This document shows, in pieces, positions 45,180 to 58,000 of a stretch of 64,000 nt of DNA (positions within the stretch are counted from its first letter, which is position 1; the number at the start of each line of letters is the position of its first letter). The notes under the pieces are model-generated. The model did no database searches, was not told where the DNA came from, and saw only the letters and a list, made by a program, of their open reading frames with translations. A program made the translations under genes and the position numbers. The stretch is from Brachionus manjavacas (Eukaryota; Rotifera; Eurotatoria; Ploima; Brachionidae), in the NCBI GenBank assembly GCA_019054805.1, contig JAHQIY010000003.1:5580001-5644000 (forward strand). Direction: 5' to 3'.

Positions 45180-47400
45180 AGGACAAGCTTTTTTAATTAA
45201 AGAAAGAATTGAATTTATTCAAGATTTTTCTAATGAGAAATTCAATTCCGAACTCCTTTATATTAAACTTAATTTAGGAAAGAATAATGAATTATTTGTA
45301 TTTAGTCTTTATAATCCACTCAATGTGCTTCTGAACTTTGAGCTTTATAAAACAGTTAGTAAAAAATGTAAAAACTAAATTTTAGGTGGTGACCTAAACG
45401 CTAGAACATAGCAAATAGGCTGCGAAGGGTATAATTTTAGAAAGAATAATCAATGAGCTAGACTTTTTAGTAATCAATGATAAGGGTCCTACTTTTAATA
45501 TTTCTAATAAGAATTACTATAAAGTTCATGACCTTTTTTTAGTTTCTTTAATTGACAAAATTATCGACTTTAATGTCTTAAATAGTCAAGATATGACTAT
45601 TGACCATTTCCCAATCGAAACATCTATCAATTAGAAAATAAATCAACAGCTTAAAAGTTTAACTATAAGAAAGCAAACTGGTAATTATTAAGCCATTCAT
45701 GGATTAAAATTTTTCAAATAGTTAATATCACTGAAAGTTCTCTCACAATAGATCAACTAAATAATAAAATTACAAGAAAAAACATTTCTGCTTCACAAAA
45801 AAACATTCTTTACCGTTCTCAGAAAATTCACAAAACCAGTCTTTCCCCGAAGATTGTTAATCTGAAAAAAAAAACGCAGGAAAGTTAGAAGAAATTTCCA
45901 GAAATCTCGCTGTCAAAAAATTAAGCAAAAATTTAATCACCTTAAATTTGAAACAATGGTCAAAGGCCTCTTTAAAAAAACTCTGTAATTCAAATTGGTC
46001 TGATTTTATTGCGAAGATGGGAAAAAGCCCACTAAAAAGTATACCTTTTTGGAAAATAATAAGAAAATTTAGTACTCTTATCTTCAATATTTAGTCCTAA
46101 TTCTGATTTAATTGATACTGAGAAAAATGTCGATTTAAATTATTCCAACTCTGAATTCTTTAAAAATGAAGCGAAATCAGGACCTGACAAAATCCATAAC
46201 TTAATGTCAAAAAACTAACCTTAAAACTCATAAATAGAAATCATAGAACTTTTCAATTTATCTCTTCGAGAAGGTAGTGTTCCGAAAGCGTGGAAAACTT
46301 TAAACATCACTATGATTCAAAAAAGGCCTATACTTCACAAGATTCTTTAAATTATAGACCAATTAGTATAACGAGTTGTTTAGGAAAATAACTGGAACGA
46401 ATAGTCTATTCAAGATAGATTATGCAATTTTTTGGAACAAAATTCACTTCTTATCCAGGAACAATCTGGATTTAGGAAACACCAGCGAACATCAGATAAT
46501 CTTTCCTTTTTAATTCAAAAAATTGTGGAATCATTTAATAGAAAAAACAGAGTTTGTGGCCTGTTTTTTGATATTTTTAAAGCCTTTGATAGGGTTTGGC
46601 ATGAAGGTTTACTTTTTAAATTGATTAAAATGAATCCACCTCATTACTTGGTTAACTGGATTAGATTCTTTTTAGACTCTAAGACATTTAAGGTAAATGT
46701 GAATGATCGCCTGAGCGAAGATTACCAAATAACTACAGGTGTCCCTCAAGGCTCAGTAATTAGTCCTCTTTTATTTAGTATATATATATCAATGACATCC
46801 CCAATAGAAACAAAACAAAAAATTGATACTCTCAGATGATCTAGTAACATTCTTCATTTATAACAAAAAAGGGAACCTAGAAAATAAGATAAATAAATAC
46901 ACCAACGAACTAGAACAATGACTTATTAAATGGAAAATGAAGATATCAATTTAAAAGTCGTGTTGAGTTGTCTTTACTAAGTACAAGAAAGAGTGATCAT
47001 CTTAGCTTAAAAATATATGGAAACAGAATAGTGGGCCAAAAAGAAATCAAGTTTCTTTGTATTAATTTTGATTCTAAGTTAAATTTTAATATAATGGTTC
47101 AACTTTAGACTATTCTTTTCCCTGTTTGAATTCATTTTCAGAAAATAATATCAAAAATAAACAATTCAGAATACAGCAGTCAGATTTATCTTTAGGATAC
47201 TCCCTCCAACATCGTCAATCATGAGGTTTTTGATTAACTTAAATTACTGACAATCTCGAATCGACTTTTTGAGTTGAGTGAGAGATATGCTGGGACAGGA
47301 CTGAGTCATTCTTTTCCATTGGTTGTCACACTAGTGGAGGAATACAAAAAAGGTTTCGAATCAAGATATATTGAACACCAACTTCATTGTGTAATTTCTG
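45180..47400 (+). pseudogene. decayed Jockey/R1-like LINE
   Basis: An endonuclease remnant near 45190-45620 (LIKERIEFIQDF, then FVFSLYNP and GGDLNAR in broken frames) is followed by an RT remnant. The best part, 46432-46839, shows EQSGFRKHQRTSDNLSF, the catalytic FDIFKAFDRVWHEGL block and the grip motif GVPQGSVISPLLFSIYI, then a frameshift before the catalytic aspartates (INDIP follows in another frame). C-terminal debris reaches about 47400. Many stops and shifts show it is old. The RT resembles that of the LINE at 60110 (shared EQSGFR and TDNL motifs). Confidence 0.8.
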
Positions 47401-47463
47401 CCTTACTATTTCTTCTTTTTTTAAGAAAAAAATAAAAAATGCTATTTAAAAAAGATCATTCAA

Positions 47464-47622
47464 TGATAAAGTTTCTTAGTCGGGATATCTATAGAGTTAA
47501 TGGGGTTTCACCCTATTTTGCCTTAAACTCACCAATTTCAACCCAAAATATAAACCTAAACCTAAACCCCTAAACCCCTTAGATTTATCCCAATAAATAT
47601 CTCAGCTAAGAAACTTTATTAT
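47464..47622. repeat. foldback element with a telomere-like core
   Basis: Short inverted arms (47464-47492 and 47594-47622) share AAAGTTTCTTAG and GATAT. Between them lies CCTAAACCTAAACCCCTAAACCCC (about 47555-47578, written here as one 24-base run of CCTAAA/CCCTAAA-type units). The length (about 160 bp) and inverted ends suggest a small MITE or hairpin. The CCTAAA-type core resembles interstitial telomeric sequence but is only about four units long. Confidence 0.55.
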
Positions 47623-48675
47623 GATGTAACATTTTTATAATGATATTCTTAATTTTGTTTACTTTTTTATAAAAGAAAAAAAAAAGACAATTGACCCCTT
47701 TAGCGCTCGATCCATTAATCCATATTTAAATGGATCAGTTATATTATTCTTAGTTTATACACCTTTCTTTACTTAAATTAAAAATATCAAAAAATAGCTA
47801 AAAAATTTTGAAGTTATCTAATCAGCATTGATTGCCAGTAACAAGATTACGAGACTTGGACTGTTGTAAGAGTTTTAATTAAAAATAATTATTTCTTTGA
47901 ATTTGAAATAAAATTAAAGACTTTTTAAAATTTATTTGGTTTTAACAGAAGTAAATAAAAAAAACAAAAAAATAATGTTCTGTTTTTTTTCAAATTTGAC
48001 CACACACCAACGCCGCAAATTCCACAGAGTCATCGTTCACAAGACAGAAATTTTCTTGAATTTTACATACAATGTGACTTTAAGCTATTCGTTCGATTAA
48101 GAACAATATTTGATTCATTTATTATTGTATAAAAAAACAAAAATTTTTCAACTCAGTCTAATAATAATAAATGATCATAAATAAGTATTTGTTTTTATTA
48201 AACTTTGGGTTTATTAATAAAAACTGCGTATTTTAAAAAAATTCAAAAAGATAAAAACATGTCGGCTAAATTATCTATTTAATCAAAAGAATAAACTTTT
48301 ATAAAAATTAAAAGAAAAAACGCATTTAATTTAAAAGAATTGCTTTATAGTTTTTGATTATTCCAACACGAATAATTTTATTATTTTCCGGTTAAAACTT
48401 TAAAGAATGTACTTAAAAAATTTTTGATAAGAGTAAACATCTGCTAAAAAAATTAAGCATTAGCATGCCAAACATTCCACAGTTGGTTTTTAGAATAATT
48501 ACTCAGTTCCAAGTTTAAATTGAAGATTGAATATTATCTAAATATTTTGAGTGTTTCCGACTTTGATTTTTTTTAATTATTTTTTTTCTCATTTTTAGTT
48601 ATCAAAAATTCTCAAATTATCTTAAGATTTTACAATATTGATGGCATATCTAATAATTTTAGTCGAGGTTTAAAA
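47623..48675. other. AT-rich spacer, upstream of the receptor gene
   Basis: No exon recognised. A small palindrome GATCCATTAATCC..AAATGGATC lies near 47709-47740. The last few hundred bases should contain the receptor promoter; no specific element is identifiable. Confidence 0.5.
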
Positions 48676-49671
48676 ATGAATGATTCCTCAATTGCTTATC
48701 AATCAATGGAAAACTATGATTACATAGCTTGGGTTATGCAAGTAGTAGACAAATTTGTTTTGTTTTACGCTTTTATTTTAATCCCAATTGGAATTGTCCT
48801 CAACCTGGTCGAATTGTTTATTTTTAATTGTGGAAAATTTAAAAATACAGCAATGAAGTTTTACTATTCTATCAATTGTATATTAAACATTTGTATTCTA
48901 ATCTTTGTTTTGGTGACTACGATTCCATTTTACATCTCTGGAATAAATATCAAATTAATTTCGAAATCAAGCTGCATTATTTACTTGTATGTCCTTCGAT
49001 GTTTATATCATTCACATTCATGGTTAAATGTGACAATTGTTGCTGATCGATTTTTTTATATACTTTTTCCAAACAAATACAAAATAAATAGAAAAAAATT
49101 TTTTTTAACTCTTTTATTCATTTTATTTTTGATAGTGTTGATAAATTCACCAAATTTTTGGTTTTATTTAATCGAAATAAAAAGTATTTCATCGTTTTCA
49201 AATGAAACGATTACAACCAGATTTTGTACAGCACCAACAGTGATATTTCTAGTTCGCGATATACTAGCAGTTATGACAAGAACTCTCATTCCGTTTTGTT
49301 TGATGTTTATTATGAATTTAGTACTTATCTTTAAAATTAAAGAATCGAAAAGAAAAGTTTCAAAAAAATTGCATCATGAGCTAATATTTGTTTCAACTGT
49401 AATCGGAACAACTGTAATTTTTGTTGTTGTTTTAATTCCAAATATTATATGGATAGCTTTTGTGAACTATAATAGAATGAATCCTGCAAAACAAAAGCAA
49501 ACATATAGTGCTTTTTTGTTCCTTTTTGAAATTATATCTTCATTTGGATATATATTCATTTATTCTTTTGATATGATTATTCAATATTTTTTTAATACTT
49601 TGTTTAGAAAAAAATTTTTTTTAGTTTTTTTTTCAATTTTAAATAGAAATCGAATTTCATTTAAATCATAA
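48676..49671 (+). CDS. rhodopsin-like seven-transmembrane receptor
   Basis: 331 residues in one exon, with seven hydrophobic segments at about 26-50, 63-85, 100-122, 140-160, 192-218, 237-262 and 276-302. Helix 1 has the GxxxN pattern (IGIVLNLVELFIF). Helix 3 begins after a Cys (SSCIIYLYVLRCLYHSHSW), and its end reads VADRFFYILFP, a variant of the DRY box. Extracellular loop 2 holds ETITTRFCTAP, whose Cys would pair with the helix 3 Cys. Helix 7 has YIFIYSFDMIIQYFFN in place of NPxxY. The N-terminus is short (about 25 residues), with NDSS as a possible glycosylation site. It looks like a lineage-expanded invertebrate peptide or orphan receptor of class A; the ligand cannot be inferred. Confidence 0.85.
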   Translation: MNDSSIAYQSMENYDYIAWVMQVVDKFVLFYAFILIPIGIVLNLVELFIFNCGKFKNTAMKFYYSINCILNICILIFVLVTTIPFYISGINIKLISKSSCIIYLYVLRCLYHSHSWLNVTIVADRFFYILFPNKYKINRKKFFLTLLFILFLIVLINSPNFWFYLIEIKSISSFSNETITTRFCTAPTVIFLVRDILAVMTRTLIPFCLMFIMNLVLIFKIKESKRKVSKKLHHELIFVSTVIGTTVIFVVVLIPNIIWIAFVNYNRMNPAKQKQTYSAFLFLFEIISSFGYIFIYSFDMIIQYFFNTLFRKKFFLVFFSILNRNRISFKS

Positions 49672-52274
49672 GGTCTAGAGTAAAATTTTGAAACCAGAGT
49701 CAAGTGTTTAAATTTTTTTGAAGAATAAATTTTATTAATTCAAAAAAAAACTTGAATAATTAAATTTAGAATAATTTTCAATAATTGTGTTAAATTGTGA
49801 ATATTTTTGCTTGTTTTTTAGAAAATATTTAAATTTAATAAAATCTATTCATTTAAATTGAAAATTTATTTTCTTTACCAAATTTTAAAAATTTTTCTGA
49901 ATAAAAATTAATTTCCCCAAAATACTTTACATTTGTGTTTTAGAATGATTATTTCCAACTAACTAATGTTAAGTTGACAACCAAAGTGGTTTTAATTGAC
50001 AGTCTCATTGTGATATTTTAAAAAAATATTTCAAAATAGAAAATTTTAAATTAAAATATTCTATTTGGACAGATTTATTTTCTAATTATCGAAAATAAAT
50101 CCACAAATTATCTGGCGGCTCTCTTTTAGTTAGTCATTTTCACCAAAATTTAACTTAAGTCTATTCCCTTTTTAAAAATTCAATTAAAATAAATCTCTCA
50201 TGCCATTGTCTTAAATTAATATTTTAACACCCTTACGGGGTAACCAATGTTAGACTTGAAAAGTAAGGACATATATGGAATATTAATAAAATTTCAAAAA
50301 TTCAAAAATTATTTTATGTAAATAAAATGTTTTTATAAGCAGTAAATTTAATTTAGAGTAATCAAGAATCAAGTCTAGCTCATGATTTGACTTTATTAAA
50401 ATATAAATCCTTTTTTTTTAAAGTTAAATTTTTAGTAAAAAATATTTTTGGGAAAATTTTTTTTGGTTTTTATGGAAATTTAGTGATTCGTAAATGAATC
50501 TTTAGAAAAGACATTAACATTATGGATCTGGAACTGACTAGATAATTTATACCGATGATGACTTCTTTATTAATAATATTTATAGAGATGATAAAGATGA
50601 TAAAATAAATTTGCTATTGTGATTTAACGAACTCTAAAAATGAAGGAAGCTTATGTTGATACTAATATCATGGAAGAGAAAAAGAAGCTTCATAAATTAT
50701 AGCTTAGAATTCCAAAATGTATACGATTATGCACAAGACTTGGGTACGGTATTACATGGTTTGCTACACATGAAAATATTTCTGCATTTAATTATTTATC
50801 AAATAGTTATTTTTCTTTCAAATAATTTTTGAGCATAATAATCAAAATTTGATAATAAACTTCAATTAACCCTTGATGAAAGGTTTCAAAAGGAAGGGTT
50901 AAATTGATAACTAGCAATGATGTAAGTGAACAAACTCATTACATTGACAAAATTAGATATTTAATATTAAAAAAGAAGTAATTAGACTTTTTATCGTGTT
51001 GATTTGTCAAAAAAGATAGATTAAAATTTTTGCTATTTATTTATTATGAAATATTTAAAGTTACATTCATAAAAAGAAAAATATAATTAAACAAATAAAA
51101 AAATGAAATTAAAAATAATAAAATTTTTAATTATAAAATTAATTATAAATTAATTATAAATTATAATTATAAAATAAAATTGACCATAAATTTATTTTAA
51201 TTTTTAACTGAAAATCAAATGTTTAAATACTAATTGAACTAAATGTACTTTTTAGGAACAAAATTACTTCTTGAATATGAAATAATTTTTTTAATATGAT
51301 TGATCTCGAAGAGACATTGAATGAATCATCGGTTGAAGATAAGAGTTTATCTGCTTAAGCGAATTTGAAATTTATTTGGTGGCTTATTCGGAAAATACTG
51401 ATCTAATGTTTGGCGAATTCTGCCATCTGCTACTATTATTAATTATCTTTTGATTTATATTCTTATTTAAATAGCAAGATACTAAGAGTAGAATTAAACA
51501 ATGATCAATGCGAACTAAGCACTTGTACTTGTAACCTAAAAAAGGACGCTCAAATCTGGAGCTTGGAATCCAATTTAAAATTTCTTTTCCTATTACTTAA
51601 TTTTATTTAAAAAAAAAAGTTTTTCCGTTATTATAAAGTATTTCTAGACAAAAAAAGTATTTTTATTTCACAAGAGTAATTACAGATTGCAAAGAGAAAT
51701 TTTGGAAGAATGATGATTTTTGGCAATAGAAAAATTCTAAGCCTATTCCAAAGCACTCTTTCCAAAATTGAAAAAAATTCTTTTCTGCATCTATACCATA
51801 CTATTTTAAAAATTTTAACTTAAAATATGAATTTAAAAGGTTCGAGTAAAGAAAAATTCCTCTTCTTTTCCCTTATCAATCACTTTTGATATTTCTCTTC
51901 ATTTTTTTACTAGATCTTGACTACAAACGACAGACAGACATATATTTGATAAATGAGATAAATTATTCATTCATTCTTATTTTTCCTTTACGGCTTTTTG
52001 CACGTTAAAGTTTTGTATGAAATAAAAAAATTGTTTTAAAATAGGATTTTTTATTTCAAACCAATTTTGTTAATTTCAAAAAAGAAGAAAACTAAATTGG
52101 ATTTCCAAATCTTATAACAAGCTTAGGAAATACCGTTTAGGAATGCAAATATTATCTGAAAAATTCTAGACTTAAATAAGTTAATTTAAATTGAGTAGAA
52201 ATATTTGAAGTTTTTACGAATTAAAGCTAGAAAAACAATTTAAAAAAGAAAAATTCCGATCATAATTAAAAAAA
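49672..52274. other. AT-rich intergenic region
   Basis: No exon supported on either strand. A few stretches (about 50510-50770 and 51300-51560) have somewhat more protein-like composition, but they contain multiple stops in all frames and no motif I recognise; they may be old pseudogene or transposon remains. A simple ATTATAAATTAATTATAA-type repeat lies at about 51125-51175. Confidence 0.45.
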
Positions 52275-53675
52275 TCAGCTAAAATTTTTATTTTTAATTT
52301 CTGTTATTTTGTCTCCTTTATTTAGCTTTTTTGTCAATAAAATAATCAAATTTACCAACAATTCAATAAATTCTAAAAGACTTAAAAAACTCGCGCCTAA
52401 AAACAATCCAGCTATTCCTCCTAAATTTGAAATAAGTGAAATTAAATTAAAACTTTCTCTTTCACTTATTAAAGTATAATCTAAATTCTCATAAAATATG
52501 TTTATTGACAAAAGCTCATCTTTTATTTTTCTATCTTCAAATCCTGTTTCATTAATAAAGTGCTGTATCACTTCTTCCCATTCTTCGTTTAAAAAGTCAA
52601 CAATGGAATAAGTTTTTTCTAATCTTGAACTTTCGCACTCCAATGGACACATAGCCAAACAAGAACCAGAAACCCCCGGGTTAGATGAAAATTCATGCCT
52701 TTTGCTGCGAGCACATTTAATCAAATCAATAAAATTACTACAAACCTGAACATTTTCTTCTATTAAAGGATAAAAAGAAGACAAGCAGTTACATTTTTCT
52801 AATAAAAATTTCTGCAAACACACTGACATGCAAAATTTTTGGTTATACTTAAATCCCTTAGAATGGATGAATTTAAAAATTTCTGAATCAAATGCATCAG
52901 GGTCTTCGGTGTTACCATCGCAGTCACTATATGGTTTTTTGATTTTTTTTATGAATACTCGCGAAACTGAAATAAATGTTTCGAAGCCGACTGGTGCCAT
53001 TAAAAAATTATTTGGCATTTCTGTCTGATTATGAATAAAAACAACAGCTCCTCTTCTATGATTGAGATGACTCAATTCCCTAGGAACACTCACATTTAAA
53101 GCAATCTGCAGGCCATTTGAAAACCCTGGTATCGAATTTGTTAAAAGATCTTTGCTGTCAGTGTTGAATTGAAAGCAATTTCCAAATAAATTACTATGAT
53201 AAAATTTCCAAAATGATTTATCATCACAGGATATTGAATTAAATAAGCATGAAATAAATAGCTTATCAAAGACATCTCCAAACTTGTCTATATTCTTGAT
53301 GTATTCTGGATTCGAATAAATTTCGTTAATTGAAAGCTGATGCTTATTTAATGGATTGGAATAAATGTTGCTTCTGTTGGAAAAAAATTCTATTGCATAA
53401 TCTGATGTAAAAAAATTCACGTTACAAATTGTAACAGACGGAAAAACTGGCGAAATTTCGAATTTGGTTTCTATTTTAGTTGTTGTTTCATATTTTAAAA
53501 AATTTGAAATATTTTTGATGAACATGAATGAGCAAAATGCTATGGCAGTAAGAAAAAATATTATCCACATCACTCTGGTAAAAATCGTTGAAGATTTGTT
53601 TATTTTAGATAGACCATGAATCGTTGAATTCGATAAATGTTCCTTTAAAATAAGCTTATAATTTTTATTCACCAT
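52275..53675 (-). CDS. DEG/ENaC family sodium channel subunit
   Basis: Subunit of a trimeric, amiloride-type, non-voltage-gated cation channel in the plasma membrane (family role). 466 residues in one exon. The intracellular N-terminus has the HG gating motif (STIHGLSKI, H20-G21). TM1 is about 34-54. Just after it comes FPSVTICN (78-85), a family signature. The large extracellular domain is Cys-rich (CMSVCLQKF, CNCLSSFYP, CLAMCPLEC). The pre-TM2/TM2 region reads NLGGIAGLFLGASFLSLLEF (about 417-436) with G427-A428-S429 as the selectivity-filter G-x-S. It could be peptide-gated, acid-gated or mechanosensory; the sequence alone does not say. Parts of its 5' end are duplicated at 54074-54255 and 59876-59915. 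Confidence 0.93.
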   Translation of the reverse strand: MVNKNYKLILKEHLSNSTIHGLSKINKSSTIFTRVMWIIFFLTAIAFCSFMFIKNISNFLKYETTTKIETKFEISPVFPSVTICNVNFFTSDYAIEFFSNRSNIYSNPLNKHQLSINEIYSNPEYIKNIDKFGDVFDKLFISCLFNSISCDDKSFWKFYHSNLFGNCFQFNTDSKDLLTNSIPGFSNGLQIALNVSVPRELSHLNHRRGAVVFIHNQTEMPNNFLMAPVGFETFISVSRVFIKKIKKPYSDCDGNTEDPDAFDSEIFKFIHSKGFKYNQKFCMSVCLQKFLLEKCNCLSSFYPLIEENVQVCSNFIDLIKCARSKRHEFSSNPGVSGSCLAMCPLECESSRLEKTYSIVDFLNEEWEEVIQHFINETGFEDRKIKDELLSINIFYENLDYTLISERESFNLISLISNLGGIAGLFLGASFLSLLEFIELLVNLIILLTKKLNKGDKITEIKNKNFS

Positions 53676-54073
53676 TTTGATTAATTTTAGAAATATAAAT
53701 TTTCCGATAGTATTTAAATTTTATTTTTGACTGTTTTTTTTATTTTAAAAACATGTTAATTGAAAATCTGATAAAATTTTAATTTGGTTTGATGCTTTTT
53801 TTTTAAATAAAGAAAATTTCTAGCAATAATTCAGTGACAATTTTTTTTTTCCAACAAAACAATAAATTGTTGGAAATTTTTTTAATGCTTTTAAAATACA
53901 ATATTTTTTTAAATATTATTATCATTGAATTAATTTTTAATAATTGAACATTTCATGGCAAAAATCAATCGCCTTTTATTTTTTCAAATTATTTTTAAAT
54001 TGTTATGAAATGGCTCGATTTTAATAAATAATCAAATGAATAATCAAATTGTAATAAATAATATAAAATCAAT

Positions 54074-54255
54074 AATCAAATTGCAACAGACGGAAAAACT
54101 GGCAAAATTTAGAATTTGGTTTCATGTTTTAAAAAAATTTGAAATATTTTAGATAGACCATGAATCGTTGAATTCGATAAATGTTCCTTTAAAATAAGCT
54201 TATAATTTTTATTCACCATTTTGATTAATTTTAGAAATTTAAGTTTTCCGATAGT
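54074..54255 (-). pseudogene. duplicated 5' fragment of the DEG/ENaC gene
   Basis: Two blocks of the channel gene recur here in the same orientation and order: one corresponding to gene positions about 53423-53516 (post-TM1, including the FPSVTIC region) and one to about 53602-53711 (start codon, HG motif and about 20 bp of 5' flank). The intervening ~85 bp that encode TM1 are deleted. Identity in the second block is nearly complete. The fragment cannot make a channel and is a partial-duplication pseudogene. Confidence 0.85.
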
Positions 54256-54412
54256 GAAATAAAAAAAAGAGAAATAAAAGTAAAAAATAAAACGAAATTT
54301 TATTAATAATTTATTATATAAACTTGAATTTGTAAAAACTAATCAATATGAAAAATTTAAATTTAATTGAATTCAGAATATCAAAAGTATTATGAACAAA
54401 AATTCACTTGAT

Positions 54413-54562
54413 GACTTAAAAACAAGTCTAGTAAATAAATAATAAAAAAAGACGGGAATTAAATATGTAGGCAAAGGTCTGAAAATATCTTATATTACGA
54501 CTCCAAATTGAACGAATTTATGATGTTAATTACAGAGTTGTTTAAAAGTCACAAGTCAAGAC
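54413..54562. repeat. isolated hAT-MITE termini
   Basis: GACTTAAAAACAAGTCTAG at 54413-54431 is the reverse complement of the MITE terminus seen at 25622. CAGAGTTGTTTAAAAGTCAC starting at 54533 is the terminus in forward orientation. They point away from each other and no matching partners were found, so they look like two truncated copies or a rearranged one. Confidence 0.55.
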
Positions 54563-55074
54563 TTGGATTCATAAATAAATTTAAACAAATTTATAAATGA
54601 TTATTAGCAATTTTTTATTTATTAAAAAAGATGAGCCATGTATCTATAATATTCATTTAAAAGATCGTAATGACTTCCGAATGACACTAGTGTTTCTCAA
54701 AAACTTAATATCTTTTTACTTAGAACACAAGGATATTCAATAGTCTTATAAACTGGACATTCAAAACTTGAAATTATCTTCAAGTCAGCGTTTTTAAAAG
54801 GCTTACAACAAATTATCGGCATGACATCATCAATAGTAGTGTAAAAAATATGGACTAGTAATTGATGATTTTTGAAAAGGATCAAAAAAATTCTTATGAA
54901 CTAAAGACACTCAAAAAATAAGAAAAAATCTATGCATTAAGGAAGTTTGTTTTGAAACAATATTTTAGTAAAAAATATTTAATTTTTTTGGAAATGCGCT
55001 TAAAATTTAAAATTCAAAATTGATTTTAAAAACCTTGTTGATTTTAAGAAATAATTAATTATTGTACTAAAACA

Positions 55075-58000
55075 ATGGAAAGTCAAATTCTTTTAAGCTC
55101 ATTATTTGTGAATGGAATTGAAGGATTGATCAGTTGTGATAGTATGGTTTACATAAAATATAATGAATATGAAAATGAAAAAATCATTAATTGTAATTTT
55201 AAAATATTCTAAAATTTTTCAATAAACTCAATTAATTTTTTTTAGTTGAAAATGACTCTTTCAAAGTCAAAACAGGTCATAAATATTTTGAAAGCAAGAA
55301 AGTAATAGAAATATTTTGTCACGAATATTCCTTGTTAATGTTATTTTCAAATCATGAAGGTAAATTAATTTTATTTTAACGAAGAAATAATAAAAAAGAA
55401 ATTTTATGAAGACTATTGTTTAAAAGTGGATCAAAATTTTTAAAATTCATTTTAAAAAATGTTCTTAATTTTTAAACCTAGAAGGTTAAGAGATAAATTT
55501 CAAATTACCCACTTCACTCATTTTGAAAACGTAATTATCCACGTAATATGCTACCTTTCTATTTCCTCCTTTTTTCCTGAAACCTGAACTATGTAAACAT
55601 GTGCTACATGTAACAATCTATGTTTTCTTAACTTTCATTTTTTTTAGCTTATTTCCTTTATTTTGATTTTTTTTTATCTCATTTTATTAACTTTAATTTT
55701 ATTTTATATTTTGATTTTTTTTTTTTGTAAGGAGCCTATCATTTAATTTCCCTCATTGCTAATATTAATAACTTTTAGCTAAATTTAATAAAAACATGGC
55801 TATTTAAGTAAAAAGAGCTCTAATTTATCAAAGAAAAGTCTTAACTAATTAAAATAAATCTAATCTAATATAAAAAAACTAATTTAATAGAAAATTATCT
55901 AACCTAAATTGAAAATTAATTTTAATTGTTTTGAGTTTTTATAAATGTCTTCTTCCATTGACATGTTGTAAGTTGAGCGCAATTAATTTGCCATCATTTA
56001 GAGTATTAAAGCAGTAGAAAATTTAATAAATTATTGTAAAATTTATTAAGAAAGCGGAATTATTAGAATTTTGAGATAATCGGTTTTGAGATTAAGAAAC
56101 TTAATGTCTATCTAGCATTTAATTCTTTTAAGTTGACAAAAATTTTATAAATTAGTATAGAAATAAATTTCAAATTACCCACTTAACTAATTTTGAATAA
56201 ATCATAAATGATGAGCCTTACAATTGATCATTTTGAATCAGTTATCATTAGTTTTTTCGAAAATAAAGCAATTACCGACAATAAAGAAAATAAAATATTG
56301 TTTTTTGAAAAAAAATAATTTTAGAGCTCAACTATCATATAAAAGTAGAGTGGATAATTTTGTCTGACTATATAATAAATCCTTTTTTTTTTTTAAATAT
56401 TATCAAAAAATGATTTGCTTTTTTAAATAGGCAATTAGAATCAATATTATTTTTTGTTTAAGTGCGCCAAATCATCAACTATAGTCAAAAATATTAATTT
56501 TTTAGTCTATAACCTCTGTCAGATTGTATCAATTTAATTATTTTTGTTTTAAATAAAAAGCTGGTAATTATATTTACAATTCAAGGGAAAATTTTGTTTA
56601 TAAACTTAAATCTGGATTTTAATTTCAATCATAAAAAAATTATAATGTCTGAGACTATGATTTATGATTTGGAACATTTTATCTAAAAATTTTAAAATAT
56701 TACTTCAATAACTTCATTAAATAATATTATTAAATATTATTAAATTATTTACTAAACTTATTTGTTTTAAACAGATAAAAACGAACCTTGACGAATGCTG
56801 CAATGTTTTGGCATCTCCCAGTCGTTTATCTTAAATTAATCATACAGTTTTCATTTTAACTCACAATTTCGAGTAGCTCTTTCCTTTCATATTTGATTCA
56901 CAATTATCCTAAGAATGATATAACAAAAGTTCATTCTTCGATGCGGTCCTAAAAATCTTATATTTCTATTTGGATTTAATAATTTCTTTTTTAGAACTAA
57001 ACAATTAAGAGACTAAATTAGTTTATCTAGCATTGAATTATTTTAAGGTCAAAAAAATTTTTGATTACAAAATTAAGTATACAAAAAGATAAGTAAATAA
57101 AAATGATTTTAGAAGTGAAACAAATAGAAATTTTTTTAGAGCTCAACTATCATATAAAAGTAGAGTGGATAATTTTTTAAAATACGCCAAAAAATATGCT
57201 TAATTTTATTGAAAAAATAATTTACTTTTTATTTAAATTTAGATTATTCAAAAATGAAAGAATGGTTGCAATCCAAATCATCGAATAAAGATGAAGCCAC
57301 TTCAAAAACTTCTCAAAATTCTGAAATTAAACAATTGATAGCTGAATCATTTACTACTAATTTGTTAGAAAATTCTTGTATAGGAATTAGCTCACGAAAG
57401 TTTTTAAGCAATCAAATAAGAAAATACATTGAAAGTTATAATGAGTTGATTTTTTATGGGCCATTTGCTATGCTTTTTCAATCCAGTGGATTCGGAAAAT
57501 CAAGAGCATGTTTCGGACTTGTTGACGAAGGATTTTTCGTTGTTTACTGCTGTCTTCTAGACTTAAAAAGTAATGGGTATCCGAGAAGAAGTGCTCTGGC
57601 AGATGTTTTGCTAAAAAAGATAATGTTGAAACAAATTTCAAATGTTATTTTAAAACTTTCATTGACATTTTAAATGAGAAAAAAGAGAACTATAGCTGCA
57701 GAGAATTCTTTGATTCATATGGAAATCCAGATGGTCTTGGTGAAAAAATATCAATTTATCAGAATATTGAAGATATCAAGAAAGTATCAATACCTGTTTA
57801 TGAAAAAAAGCACCATTAGTGTTTGTTTTTGACGAGGCATCATCATTATTTCCCGATAACTATTTCATTCTCAGAAGTTTGACTTCGAATCTTAAAGGAA
57901 GTGTTTTTGTTCTTTTTCTGGATACGTTTTCGCAGTTGACTGATTTCATGCCTGTAAGCTATCACGATCCGTCTAAAAGAATAAGTGAAAAAAAGCTTAA

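Noticed and set aside
45857-46087. 76-codon minus-strand frame within the decayed LINE
   Set aside because: Antisense to the degraded plus-strand LINE; no independent evidence.
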